From Eubacteriales Family XIII. Incertae Sedis bacterium (GTDB taxonomy: Bacteria; Bacillota_A; Clostridia; Peptostreptococcales; Anaerovoracaceae): a DNA stretch of 5,279 bases. How positions within the stretch are numbered: position 1 is the stretch's first letter; every line of letters starts with the position of its first letter. Made by a program: the position numbers and the translations under genes. This document shows, piece after piece, positions 1 through 5,228 of the stretch. The notes under the pieces are model-generated. The model saw only the letters and a list, made by a program, of their open reading frames with translations. It did no database searches and was not told the DNA's origin. The stretch lies in assembly GCA_031278145.1 (NCBI GenBank), contig JAITLA010000092.1:1-5279 (forward strand), written 5' to 3'.

Positions 1-215
1 TTGGGCTTGCCCTTGTTCTTCATGACCTTGTCTTCGTAGTTCCCCATGCCCGTTTCGTCCACGGCCATGCGCGCCAGAAGCTCCGCGTTGTCGTACACCG
101 CCTTGCCTATCGCCCGCACCGCTTCATCCACGCGCTCCTGCGGGTATTCCTCGAAGATCTTCTGCGCCGCCCGCGCCTTGCTTATCAGTTCCGATACGTG
201 TGCTTTTGCGTCCAT
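1..215 (-). CDS. CoA-acylating aldehyde dehydrogenase, N-terminal part (runs off left edge)
   Basis: Only the first 71 residues are present. They resemble the N-terminus of CoA-acylating aldehyde dehydrogenases: SucD-type succinate-semialdehyde dehydrogenase, the aldehyde dehydrogenase half of AdhE, and sulfoacetaldehyde dehydrogenases. Visible family features are ELISKARAAQ (9-18), GKAVYDNAELLARMAV (37-52) and DETGMGNYEDKV (53-64); the last matches the family pattern (E/D)xxMGxxEDKV. Such enzymes oxidise an aldehyde with NAD(P)+ and CoA to an acyl-CoA. The NAD-binding region and catalytic cysteine lie outside the window, so activity and substrate cannot be judged. The ATG is preceded by AGGGAGGG (223-230) with 7 nt spacing. 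It starts 21 nt after the aminotransferase stop, so the two are almost certainly co-transcribed and probably act in sequence: the transaminase makes an aldehyde and this enzyme makes the CoA ester. The family call is firm; the substrate is unknown. Confidence 0.85.
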   Translation of the reverse strand, partial: MDAKAHVSELISKARAAQKIFEEYPQERVDEAVRAIGKAVYDNAELLARMAVDETGMGNYEDKVMKNKGKP

Positions 216-236
216 CTTTTTTCCCTCCCTTTTGTT

Positions 237-1445
237 TTACAATGCTTCCACCGATTGCTTGATGATCTCCGCGGCCTTGTCGCAGTCCGCCTTCGTCGCG
301 ATCAGCGGCGGAACCATGCGGACGATGTTGCTCCCTATGGCCGTCACGAGCAGCTTCCTGTCCAGGCAGCCGTGCTTGATGTCCGCGGCCTTCGGAATGT
401 CGAACACGACGCCCACGAGCAGGCCCTCGCCCCGCACCTCCGTCACGTGGGGCAGCTTCCGCAGTTGCTCCATGAAGTAGGCGCCCACCGAGGCCGCGTT
501 CTCGCCGAGCTTGCGCTCGATCATGTCCGTGATCTGCGCGCAGGCCGCCGCGCAGCACACCGGATTGCCGCCGTAGGTCGTGCCGTGCGAGCCCGGATTG
601 AAGGCCGTCGCCAGCTTCGCCGTCGCGCACACGGCCCCTATCGGCATGCCGCCGCCCATCGCCTTCGCCATCGAAACGGCGTCCGGCTCGATGCCGAAGC
701 GCATGTAGGCCATCGCGGGGCCCGTGCGGAACCAGCCCGTCTGTATCTCGTCGATCAAAAGCAGCAGCCCCTTCTCGTCGCACAGCTTGCGGATCCCCTT
801 GAAGAAGGCTTCCGTTCCCGGTATGACGCCTCCCTCGCCCTGTATCGGCTCCAGCATGATCGCAATCGTGTCCTCGGTCACCGCCGCACGGAAGGCTTCG
901 AGATCGTTGTAGTCCGCGTAGGTGAAACCCGGAAGCATGGGCTTGAAGCCGAGCTGGCACGCGTTGTCGGGTTGCCCCGTCGCCGACAGCGCCCCGTAGG
1001 TCCTGCCGTGGAAGCTCGATTTCGCCGTGATGATGTGATACTTGTTCGGTCCGTAATTGTCCACGCCGTACTTCCGCGCCATCTTGATCATGGCCTCGTT
1101 GGATTCCGTCCCCGAGTTTTGGAAGAAGATCTTGTCCATCTTGATCGTGTCGCAGATCAGCTTCGCCAGCGCGGTCTGCGGCACCGTGTACGGGTAGTTG
1201 AAGGTGTGCATGATCTGTCCGACCTGCTCCCGCACGGCCGCCACCACCTTCTCGTTGCAGCTCCCCGCGCTGTTCACCGCGATCCCGCCGTAAAAGTCCA
1301 GATACGCCGTGTCCTTCTCGTCGTACAGGTACATGTCCTTCGCGCGGCTTGCCACGAATGGAAAGCGTTCATACGTTTCGATCATGTACTTGCCCGCTTG
1401 CGCAATCGCTTCCTCCCGCGTCAGATTGATGTCTTTCAATAGCAT
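237..1445 (-). CDS. Class III (ArgD-like) PLP-dependent aminotransferase
   Basis: A complete 402-residue protein, normal length for the acetylornithine/omega-amino acid aminotransferase family. Visible motifs in order: NSGTESNEA (110-118, PLP phosphate cup), SFHGRT (144-149), EPIQGEGG (199-206), IDEIQTG (231-237, with Asp232 expected to pair with the PLP ring nitrogen), MAKAMGGG (259-266, Lys261 the Schiff-base lysine), GTTYGGNP (288-295) and RGEGLL (338-343). All catalytic positions are present, so it should be active in the cytoplasm. The start is fixed by AAGGAGG (1455-1461), 9 nt before the ATG. It overall resembles E. coli ArgD, but no arginine-biosynthesis neighbour is present. It sits between an amino acid/amine permease and an acylating aldehyde dehydrogenase, which favours deamination of an imported terminal amine. 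Unusual: the loop after IDEIQTG reads WFRTG where many relatives have MGRTG or similar. Alternatives are a true acetylornithine, GABA, 5-aminovalerate or taurine aminotransferase. Confidence 0.95.
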   Translation of the reverse strand: MLLKDINLTREEAIAQAGKYMIETYERFPFVASRAKDMYLYDEKDTAYLDFYGGIAVNSAGSCNEKVVAAVREQVGQIMHTFNYPYTVPQTALAKLICDTIKMDKIFFQNSGTESNEAMIKMARKYGVDNYGPNKYHIITAKSSFHGRTYGALSATGQPDNACQLGFKPMLPGFTYADYNDLEAFRAAVTEDTIAIMLEPIQGEGGVIPGTEAFFKGIRKLCDEKGLLLLIDEIQTGWFRTGPAMAYMRFGIEPDAVSMAKAMGGGMPIGAVCATAKLATAFNPGSHGTTYGGNPVCCAAACAQITDMIERKLGENAASVGAYFMEQLRKLPHVTEVRGEGLLVGVVFDIPKAADIKHGCLDRKLLVTAIGSNIVRMVPPLIATKADCDKAAEIIKQSVEAL

Positions 1446-1475
1446 GGTTTTTGTCCTCCTTCATCATTCATCTTT

Positions 1476-1489
1476 CTCTGTTGACAGAG
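1476..1489 (-). other. Small hairpin in the aminotransferase 5' leader
   Basis: CTCTGTTGACAGAG is an inverted repeat (CTCTG/CAGAG around a TTGA loop) 31 nt upstream of the aminotransferase ATG. It could be a small RNA stem or an operator half. The right half contains the ACAGAGC motif also seen upstream of the other two genes. Function unknown. Confidence 0.35.
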
Positions 1490-1492
1490 CGC

Positions 1493-1564
1493 CGTTGCTC
1501 CGCCCGAAAAACGCCGCAACGTCCTTTGGTGGGCCGCCGCGGCGTTTGACCGGGCGGAGCAACG
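1493..1564 (-). terminator. Nested long inverted repeat; terminator/attenuator-like stem-loop between permease and aminotransferase
   Basis: A perfect 14-bp inverted repeat (CGTTGCTCCGCCCG at 1493-1506, complement at 1551-1564) encloses a second perfect 9-bp repeat (AAACGCCGC at 1509-1517, GCGGCGTTT at 1539-1547) around a 21-nt loop. Read on the coding (minus) strand, the inner stem ends in GCGGCGTTTTT, which looks like an intrinsic terminator; the outer arms extend the same hairpin rather than compete with it. It lies between the permease stop and the aminotransferase start, so it may partly end permease transcripts, attenuate the downstream pair, or act as an RNA-processing or stabilising element. 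No U-tract follows the outer stem. The inverted repeat is certain; the role is inferred. A small mobile palindromic repeat is an alternative. Confidence 0.55.
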
Positions 1565-1607
1565 CACTGTTGCCTTGGCTATAACCCTTTTGATCCTATG
1601 GAAAAGT

Positions 1608-1639
1608 GCCCGCGAAGGGCGGCGCGCGAAGCGCGCCGC
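1608..1639 (-). terminator. GC-rich hairpin just after the permease stop
   Basis: GCGGCGCGC (1619-1627) and GCGCGCCGC (1631-1639) form a perfect 9-bp stem with a 3-nt loop, beginning 6 nt beyond the permease stop codon. An overlapping, mutually exclusive stem, GCCC (1608-1611) with GGGC (1617-1620), is followed on the minus strand by AC and TTTT. The strong stem has no U-tract directly behind it, so it may protect the permease mRNA 3' end rather than terminate. The rest of this 200-nt gap (1565-1607 and 1446-1492) shows no further gene and no convincing sigma-70 promoter. Confidence 0.45.
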
Positions 1640-1645
1640 TTATCG

Positions 1646-3097
1646 TCAGGCGATGTTGCCGGACTTAATCCTGTCCTTGCGCGCGTATTCATCGCCGAAC
1701 ATCATGTACTCGATCTCCGCGGACGTCACATTCCTGTTCTGCTTCCGCGTCATACCATAGAACACAACGCCGAGCGCGACCCATACGAGCACCAGCACCC
1801 ACTCTATCGGCGTCAGCGGCGAGGGCCCCACGGGAAGATAGAGATACAGGAAGAAGAGCGCGACGAGCACGGCCAGCACGCCAATCGTCATGCCGCCCTT
1901 GACCTTGTACGGGCGCGCGAGATCCGGCTCGTTGCGGCGCAGGGCGATAAAGGACAGTGCTACCATGAAATATGCAACGACCGTGCCAAAGGCGCTCGCA
2001 TCTATGAACCACACGAGGGCCGACCTGCCGAGGAAGGGCGCGAATACGGTGATTACGCCGACGAGCAGTATGGCGGCCGTGGGCGTCTTGTACTTGGGGT
2101 GCAGCTTGCCGAACACGGGCGGCAGCATCTTGGCCCGCGCCATCGAGAAGAGCACGCGGGAAGCGCCCACGATGAAGCCGTTCCAGCTCGTGAGTATGCC
2201 GATCAGCGCCGCGGTTATGAGGATCCTGGAAAATACGCGGCCCGCGACGTACTCCAGCGCGTCCGCGGCGGGACTGCCGGTCCCGGCGAGCGCATCTTCG
2301 CGCACCTCCAGCGGCGCGGCGAAGCCGAGGCTCAGGATCATGAGGATATACCACAGCGCCGCAAGACAGATGGAGAAAATCAGTATCTTGGCGATGGATT
2401 TCAGCTCGATGTTCATCTCCTCCGCCGCCTGCGGGATCACGTCAAAGCCGACGAACATGGCCGGCACCACGAGGAGCACCGCCGCGAGGCCCTTGAACGA
2501 GGTAAAGGCGGGCGCCGCGTTCGAGATATCCCCCTGCGTCACGCTACCGAAGAGCAGCGTGAGCCCGCCGAGGCAGAGCAATACCGTCGCGCCTGTCTGG
2601 AAGATCGTGGCGGATTTGATGCCGAGGATGTTCACCACGGTGAGGATGACCGCCATGGCAACGCCCACGAGCAGCCAGCCAAGGTGGATGTCGAAGCCCG
2701 CGACCGTGTACAGATAGGCGATCTTGGGCACCGGGATCAGATTCGTGAGCGCGGTCGAGAAGGACGGACCCTCGAAGGCCGCCACGCCGATATAGGCGAA
2801 GGTGATCATCCAGCCCGTGATCCACGAGGGCGTATAGCCAAGACCGCGATAGGCGAACACGAGCTCCCCGCCCGCCAGCGGCAGGGCCGGCGTCAGCTCC
2901 GCGTAGGTCAGGCCGACGAAGATGCAAAGGACGGCGCCGATGACAAAGGCGATGACGGCGCCGACGACGCCCGCACTGGACACCCATCCGCCCAGCAGGA
3001 TGACCCAGCCCCAGCCGATGATGGTTCCGAAGGCCAAAGCGACAACGTCCAGGCTTTTCATGGTGCGCTTCAGTGATTGTCTTTCAATACTCCCCAT
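1646..3097 (-). CDS. APC-superfamily amino acid/amine permease
   Basis: A complete 483-residue inner-membrane transporter with about 12 hydrophobic segments, roughly at 17-37, 43-66, 93-115, 139-158, 166-186, 203-224, 236-260, 289-313, 339-357, 360-383, 402-421 and 430-449. This is the usual APC size and LeuT-like fold. Family marks include the glycine-rich unwound stretch of TM1 (GTIIGWGW, 24-31), YAELTPALPLAGGE (65-78), GFDVIPQAAEEM (217-228), the loop after TM8 (GASRVLFSMARAKMLP, 311-326) and HPKYKTP (333-339). It probably couples substrate uptake to H+ or exchange; the substrate cannot be deduced. A hydrophilic tail follows TM12 (451-483). The ATG is set by AAGGAGGTG with 7 nt spacing. 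It is the first gene after a long structured leader and precedes the transaminase/dehydrogenase pair, so it likely imports their substrate. GABA, ethanolamine-like and glutamate permeases are related alternatives. Confidence 0.95.
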   Translation of the reverse strand: MGSIERQSLKRTMKSLDVVALAFGTIIGWGWVILLGGWVSSAGVVGAVIAFVIGAVLCIFVGLTYAELTPALPLAGGELVFAYRGLGYTPSWITGWMITFAYIGVAAFEGPSFSTALTNLIPVPKIAYLYTVAGFDIHLGWLLVGVAMAVILTVVNILGIKSATIFQTGATVLLCLGGLTLLFGSVTQGDISNAAPAFTSFKGLAAVLLVVPAMFVGFDVIPQAAEEMNIELKSIAKILIFSICLAALWYILMILSLGFAAPLEVREDALAGTGSPAADALEYVAGRVFSRILITAALIGILTSWNGFIVGASRVLFSMARAKMLPPVFGKLHPKYKTPTAAILLVGVITVFAPFLGRSALVWFIDASAFGTVVAYFMVALSFIALRRNEPDLARPYKVKGGMTIGVLAVLVALFFLYLYLPVGPSPLTPIEWVLVLVWVALGVVFYGMTRKQNRNVTSAEIEYMMFGDEYARKDRIKSGNIA

Positions 3098-3102
3098 TAT
3101 TA

Positions 3103-3114
3103 CACCTCCTTCTT
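3103..3114 (-). promoter_or_regulatory. Permease ribosome binding site, overlapped by a possible anti-SD pairing
   Basis: On the minus strand the site reads AAGAAGGAGGTG, an almost full match to the 16S 3' end, 7 nt before the ATG, in a purine-rich stretch. Its first six bases (3109-3114, AAGAAG) are complementary to CTTCTT at 3131-3136 just upstream, which could occlude part of the site. That CTTCTT is also the 3' part of the long-range repeat described for the leader. Confidence 0.8.
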
Positions 3115-3333
3115 TTTTTCGTTAAAGTTTAAGAAGCTTCATGGTGACCGGGTACGAATAACGATATGATTATGACGGTATGAACGGAAATTTTCGCGCG
3201 GACTTCGGAGCCATCCGAAAAAGTCCGAGCTGTGAAGCTTCTTCGTCAAACAGAGCCCCCCGGAAATGTCATCCTTTCACCTCCTTTCCGACACAAAACC
3301 AAGGCATGAAAAAACGATATCGTATTCGTGCCG
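3115..3333 (-). promoter_or_regulatory. Structured permease 5' leader with two crossing long-range inverted repeats
   Basis: Four segments occur in transcript order. A: ACGAATACGATAT (3329-3317). B: AAGAAGCTTCA (3243-3233). A': 3167-3154, complementary to A over 13 bp with one bulged base. B': TGAAGCTTCTT (3141-3131), a perfect 11-bp complement of B. Because the order is A, B, A', B', the two helices cross and must form a pseudoknot or exclude one another. Between B and A' lies a local stem, 3199-3209 with 3214-3227 (11 pairs, 3-nt bulge). A short leader ORF ends 2 nt before B. B' can also pair with the bases overlapping the permease Shine-Dalgarno. The complementarity is seen directly; a switch function is inferred. 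No known riboswitch class was recognised, and no convincing -35/-10 pair was found; CATAAT (minus strand, about 3175) is only a weak -10 candidate. Confidence 0.45.
3246..3272 (-). CDS. Candidate leader peptide MTFPGGSV upstream of the permease
   Basis: ATG-ACA-TTT-CCG-GGG-GGC-TCT-GTT-TGA encodes eight residues. The ATG is preceded by AAAGGAGGTG with AGGAGG at 3280-3285 and 7 nt spacing, as good as the signal of any full gene in the window. A Shine-Dalgarno this strong in front of so short a frame, 148 nt ahead of the permease start, is what a regulatory leader peptide looks like. The stop lies 2 nt before repeat arm B, so a ribosome held near the stop would cover B. The Pro-Gly-Gly run could slow translation, but no known arrest motif is recognised. 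The frame is also the 3' end of a longer open frame starting inside the amidohydrolase gene, which has no support as a gene. The start signal is seen; translation and function are inferred. Confidence 0.5.
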   Translation of the reverse strand: MTFPGGSV

Positions 3334-3350
3334 CACTGCCCTCCTTTCCG
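3280..3350 (-). repeat. Direct repeat of CGGAAAGGAGG, 60 nt apart
   Basis: On the minus strand, CGGAAAGGAGG occurs exactly at 3350-3340 and again at 3290-3280. The downstream copy is the leader-peptide ribosome binding site. The upstream copy has GTG (3336-3334) only 3 nt away and no well-spaced ATG. The flanks differ, so this is a short 11-nt repeat, not a long duplication. Confidence 0.7.
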
Positions 3351-3364
3351 TATGCACGCTATGT

Positions 3365-3408
3365 AAAAAGCCGGCGAACCGCGGGGAACGCACGGGTGGA
3401 ATGCCGGC
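3365..3408 (-). terminator. Candidate intrinsic terminator downstream of the amidohydrolase
   Basis: On the minus strand, GCCGGC (3408-3403) and GCCGGC (3375-3370) can pair as a 6-bp all-GC stem around a 27-nt loop, followed at once by TTTTT (3369-3365). The stem is short and the loop large, so strength is uncertain. If real, it separates the amidohydrolase from the permease leader, whose transcript would start at or below about 3365. Confidence 0.4.
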
Positions 3409-3444
3409 GCGCCCCCTGTTCGCGGCTTGCGAATGCATCCGCAC

Positions 3445-3476
3445 GGCGCGCGAGAGAAAAAAAACCCGCGCGCGCC
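3445..3476 (-). other. GC hairpin whose loop carries an eight-T tract, right after the amidohydrolase stop
   Basis: GGCGCGCG (3445-3452) and CGCGCGCC (3469-3476) form a perfect 8-bp stem, with AGAGAAAAAAAACCCG as loop on the plus strand. On the coding strand the T8 tract lies inside the loop rather than after the stem, so this is not a standard intrinsic terminator. It starts 10 nt beyond the amidohydrolase stop and may act as a 3'-end stabiliser. The rest of 3409-3444 shows nothing recognisable. Confidence 0.4.
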
Positions 3477-3486
3477 TCTTTGCGCC

Positions 3487-5085
3487 TTATCGCTCAAACA
3501 CGGTCTTGCCGCCCAGTATCGTCCGCTCCACCTTCATCTCCAGTATCCGCTCCGGCTCGTCGTCGACCGCGGTGGGATCGATGTCCGTCACAACGAGGTC
3601 GGCCAGCTTCCCGGATGCCAGCGTGCCCTTCCTGTGCTCGTCGAAGGTCATATAGGCGCCGGCCGCCGTATAGGCGTACACCGCTTCCCCTGCGGTAACG
3701 CGTTCCGCCTCGCCGCACGAGGCGCCGCTCTGCGACCTCCTGGCTATGGCGCCGTAGAGGATCTCGTTCGGGGAGAGGACGGTCACGGGCGCGTCGCTGC
3801 CGATCCCGACGACGCTGCCGCCGTCCAAAAGCGAGCGGAAGGGGAACTCAAGGGATACGCGCGCCTCGCCGTAATTGCGGATGTGCGTATCGCCGAAATA
3901 GTACAGGAAACCCGGATTCAGAAGCGGCAGGACGCCCTCCCCGATCACGCGCGACACAAGTTGCGGATAGCAGAAGGAGCAATGCTCTATCCTGTGGCGC
4001 GCGTCCTTGCGCGGCAAGCGTTTCTGCGCCTTCCCATACGCGTCCAGCAGCATCGTGATGGCGACGTCGCCGATCCCGTGGGCGGAGATCTGCAGGCCGT
4101 GCGCGTGCGCCTCCCATACGATCTCATCCAGCGCTTCCTGCGTGTGATACAGGATCCCGTATTTTCCGTCGTGCAGGTTCGGCTCGGACACGCGCGCGGT
4201 GCCGGAGCCGCCGCCGCCGTCGAGGATGATCTTGCGCCCTTGGAAGCGGAGCAGATCGTTGCCGAAGGGCAGCGGCGAATCGAAATCCCGCAGCTTGCGG
4301 TACGAAGCGTCGAGGTGATACGAAGCGATTCGCACGCTCAGACAATCCTCCTTCAGGGCCCTGTCCCAGAGCGCGAATTCATCCTCGAACTTGTCCAGCA
4401 TTCCCATTTCCGTCGTGCTCGTGATGCCGCAGGCGTTGTACATCCCGCACAGGCGCTTCAACGATCTCGCCAGCCGCTCCACGCCGCGCGCGGGGATGCG
4501 CTCGTTGACGGAGGCGTAGGCCCTCTCGCAGAGCCGGCCCGTGAGCTTGCCGTCCTTGCGCACGATCTCGCCGCCCGGCGGATCCGGCGTGTCCGCCGTG
4601 TAGCCCGCGAAGGCCATCGCGCGCGAATTGGCAAGCGCCACGTGCAGGCAGGCGCGCAGGACGAGCAAGGGATGATCCGGCACGGCGGCGTCCAGTTCCT
4701 CCATGCGCGGTTCCCGCCCCTCGGCAAAGAGGCCCTCGTCGTAGCCGAAGCCCACCACCCACTCGCCCGCGGGCGTTTCCGCGGCCCGCGCCTTGAGCTT
4801 CCCGAAGAATTCCTCGAAGGATCGCGTACCCGTCACGTCCACGTCCATAAGGCTGCTCGCGTAGATCAGCGGGTGGCTGTGGTTGTCGTTGAAGCCCGGC
4901 AAAACCGTTTTCCCCGTCAGGTCGCGGATCTCGGTGTCCGGCCCGATCAGCGTCGCAAAGTCCTCGAAGGCGCCCACGCCGACAATCGCGCCGTTCCACA
5001 CGGCGAGCGCGGAGCCGGTCGGGTTCTTCCTGTCCATGGTGCGGATATTCGCGTTCTTTATGACAAAATCTGCATGAAACGACAT
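3487..5085 (-). CDS. Metal-dependent amidohydrolase, YtcJ/Amidohydro_3 type
   Basis: A complete 532-residue protein, typical length for the YtcJ-like branch of the amidohydrolase superfamily, which includes N-substituted formamide deformylases. An N-terminal beta-sandwich part (about 1-60) leads into PGFNDNHSH (63-71), with His69 and His71 the metal-binding HxH. Then come KIILDGGGGSGTA (285-297, the family's DGxxGSxTA element), SAHGIGDVAI (334-343, His336), RHRIEHCS (363-370, His368) and GIGSDAPV (427-434, Asp431 the catalytic or metal Asp). The C-terminal GTLASGKLADLVV (487-499) is the usual return to the sandwich domain. No signal peptide, so cytoplasmic. It hydrolyses C-N bonds in amide- or formamide-like substrates; the real substrate is unknown. 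The start is set by AGGAGG (5093-5098), 7 nt before the ATG. It appears to be monocistronic, 389 nt upstream of the permease, so a link to that pathway is only suggestive. Confidence 0.95.
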   Translation of the reverse strand: MSFHADFVIKNANIRTMDRKNPTGSALAVWNGAIVGVGAFEDFATLIGPDTEIRDLTGKTVLPGFNDNHSHPLIYASSLMDVDVTGTRSFEEFFGKLKARAAETPAGEWVVGFGYDEGLFAEGREPRMEELDAAVPDHPLLVLRACLHVALANSRAMAFAGYTADTPDPPGGEIVRKDGKLTGRLCERAYASVNERIPARGVERLARSLKRLCGMYNACGITSTTEMGMLDKFEDEFALWDRALKEDCLSVRIASYHLDASYRKLRDFDSPLPFGNDLLRFQGRKIILDGGGGSGTARVSEPNLHDGKYGILYHTQEALDEIVWEAHAHGLQISAHGIGDVAITMLLDAYGKAQKRLPRKDARHRIEHCSFCYPQLVSRVIGEGVLPLLNPGFLYYFGDTHIRNYGEARVSLEFPFRSLLDGGSVVGIGSDAPVTVLSPNEILYGAIARRSQSGASCGEAERVTAGEAVYAYTAAGAYMTFDEHRKGTLASGKLADLVVTDIDPTAVDDEPERILEMKVERTILGGKTVFER

Positions 5086-5136
5086 GCTGCGACCTCCTAT
5101 TTCCCTGCGTTCCTTACGGGCGCGTCTTCACGCCGA

Positions 5137-5154
5137 TTTTGCAAACACGCAAAA
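5137..5154 (-). other. Small inverted repeat in the amidohydrolase upstream region
   Basis: TTTTGC (5137-5142) and GCAAAA (5149-5154) flank a 6-nt spacer, 52 nt upstream of the amidohydrolase ATG. The symmetry and position would suit a repressor operator, but the protein is unknown and 6-bp repeats arise by chance. No clear promoter hexamers were found in 5099-5190. Confidence 0.25.
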
Positions 5155-5190
5155 AGCACCGACGCATCGACAGAGCCCGGATATGTATGC

Positions 5191-5224
5191 AAAAGGTCCG
5201 CGCGCGGCAAAGGCGCGCGGAACC
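5191..5224 (-). terminator. Intrinsic terminator of the gene entering from the right edge
   Basis: CCGCGCGC (5198-5205) and GCGCGCGG (5213-5220) pair perfectly around a 7-nt loop. Three more pairs (GGT 5195-5197 with ACC 5222-5224) extend the stem past a single bulged A. On the minus strand the stem is followed by TTTT (5194-5191). It lies 4 nt after the stop of the upstream reading frame, so the amidohydrolase begins a new transcription unit. Confidence 0.75.
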
Positions 5225-5228
5225 GCAT

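Noticed and set aside
124..960. 278-codon minus-strand frame overlapping the aminotransferase in another frame
   Set aside because: Low-complexity Arg/Gly/Ala composition and fully overlapped by a well-supported gene.
198..1442. 414-codon open frame on the plus strand opposite the aminotransferase
   Set aside because: Arg/His/Leu-rich, no motifs, no ribosome binding site. The minus strand carries all class III aminotransferase motifs.
1481..1486. Plus-strand TTGACA as a -35 box
   Set aside because: No suitable -10 follows at 16-18 nt and no plus-strand gene follows. The hexamer is part of a small hairpin.
1493..1564. Insertion-sequence or MITE end pair
   Set aside because: Terminal-repeat-like symmetry exists, but no target-site duplication was seen and the element is only 72 nt. 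A hairpin or palindromic repeat is simpler; a genome-wide copy search would decide.
1598..3076. 492-codon open frame on the plus strand opposite the permease
   Set aside because: Its product is dominated by Arg, His, Asp, Glu and Gly with no recognisable domain, and it mirrors a clear 12-TM permease with a strong ribosome binding site. It is a GC-rich antisense shadow.
3098..3486. tRNA, known riboswitch or CRISPR array in the long gap
   Set aside because: No tRNA cloverleaf or TTC-arm pattern, no regularly spaced repeats, and no riboswitch consensus I recognise. The repeats present are two inverted pairs and one 11-nt direct repeat.
3246..3497. 83-codon minus-strand frame starting inside the end of the amidohydrolase gene
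   Set aside because: No ribosome binding site at its ATG, no recognisable domain, and it runs through two candidate hairpins. Only its last eight codons, with their own strong Shine-Dalgarno, are kept as a candidate leader peptide.
3180..3698. Plus-strand frames across the permease leader and amidohydrolase end
   Set aside because: Composition is typical of antisense frames (Arg/Ser/Pro-rich), with no start signal; they overlap a real gene and a structured leader.
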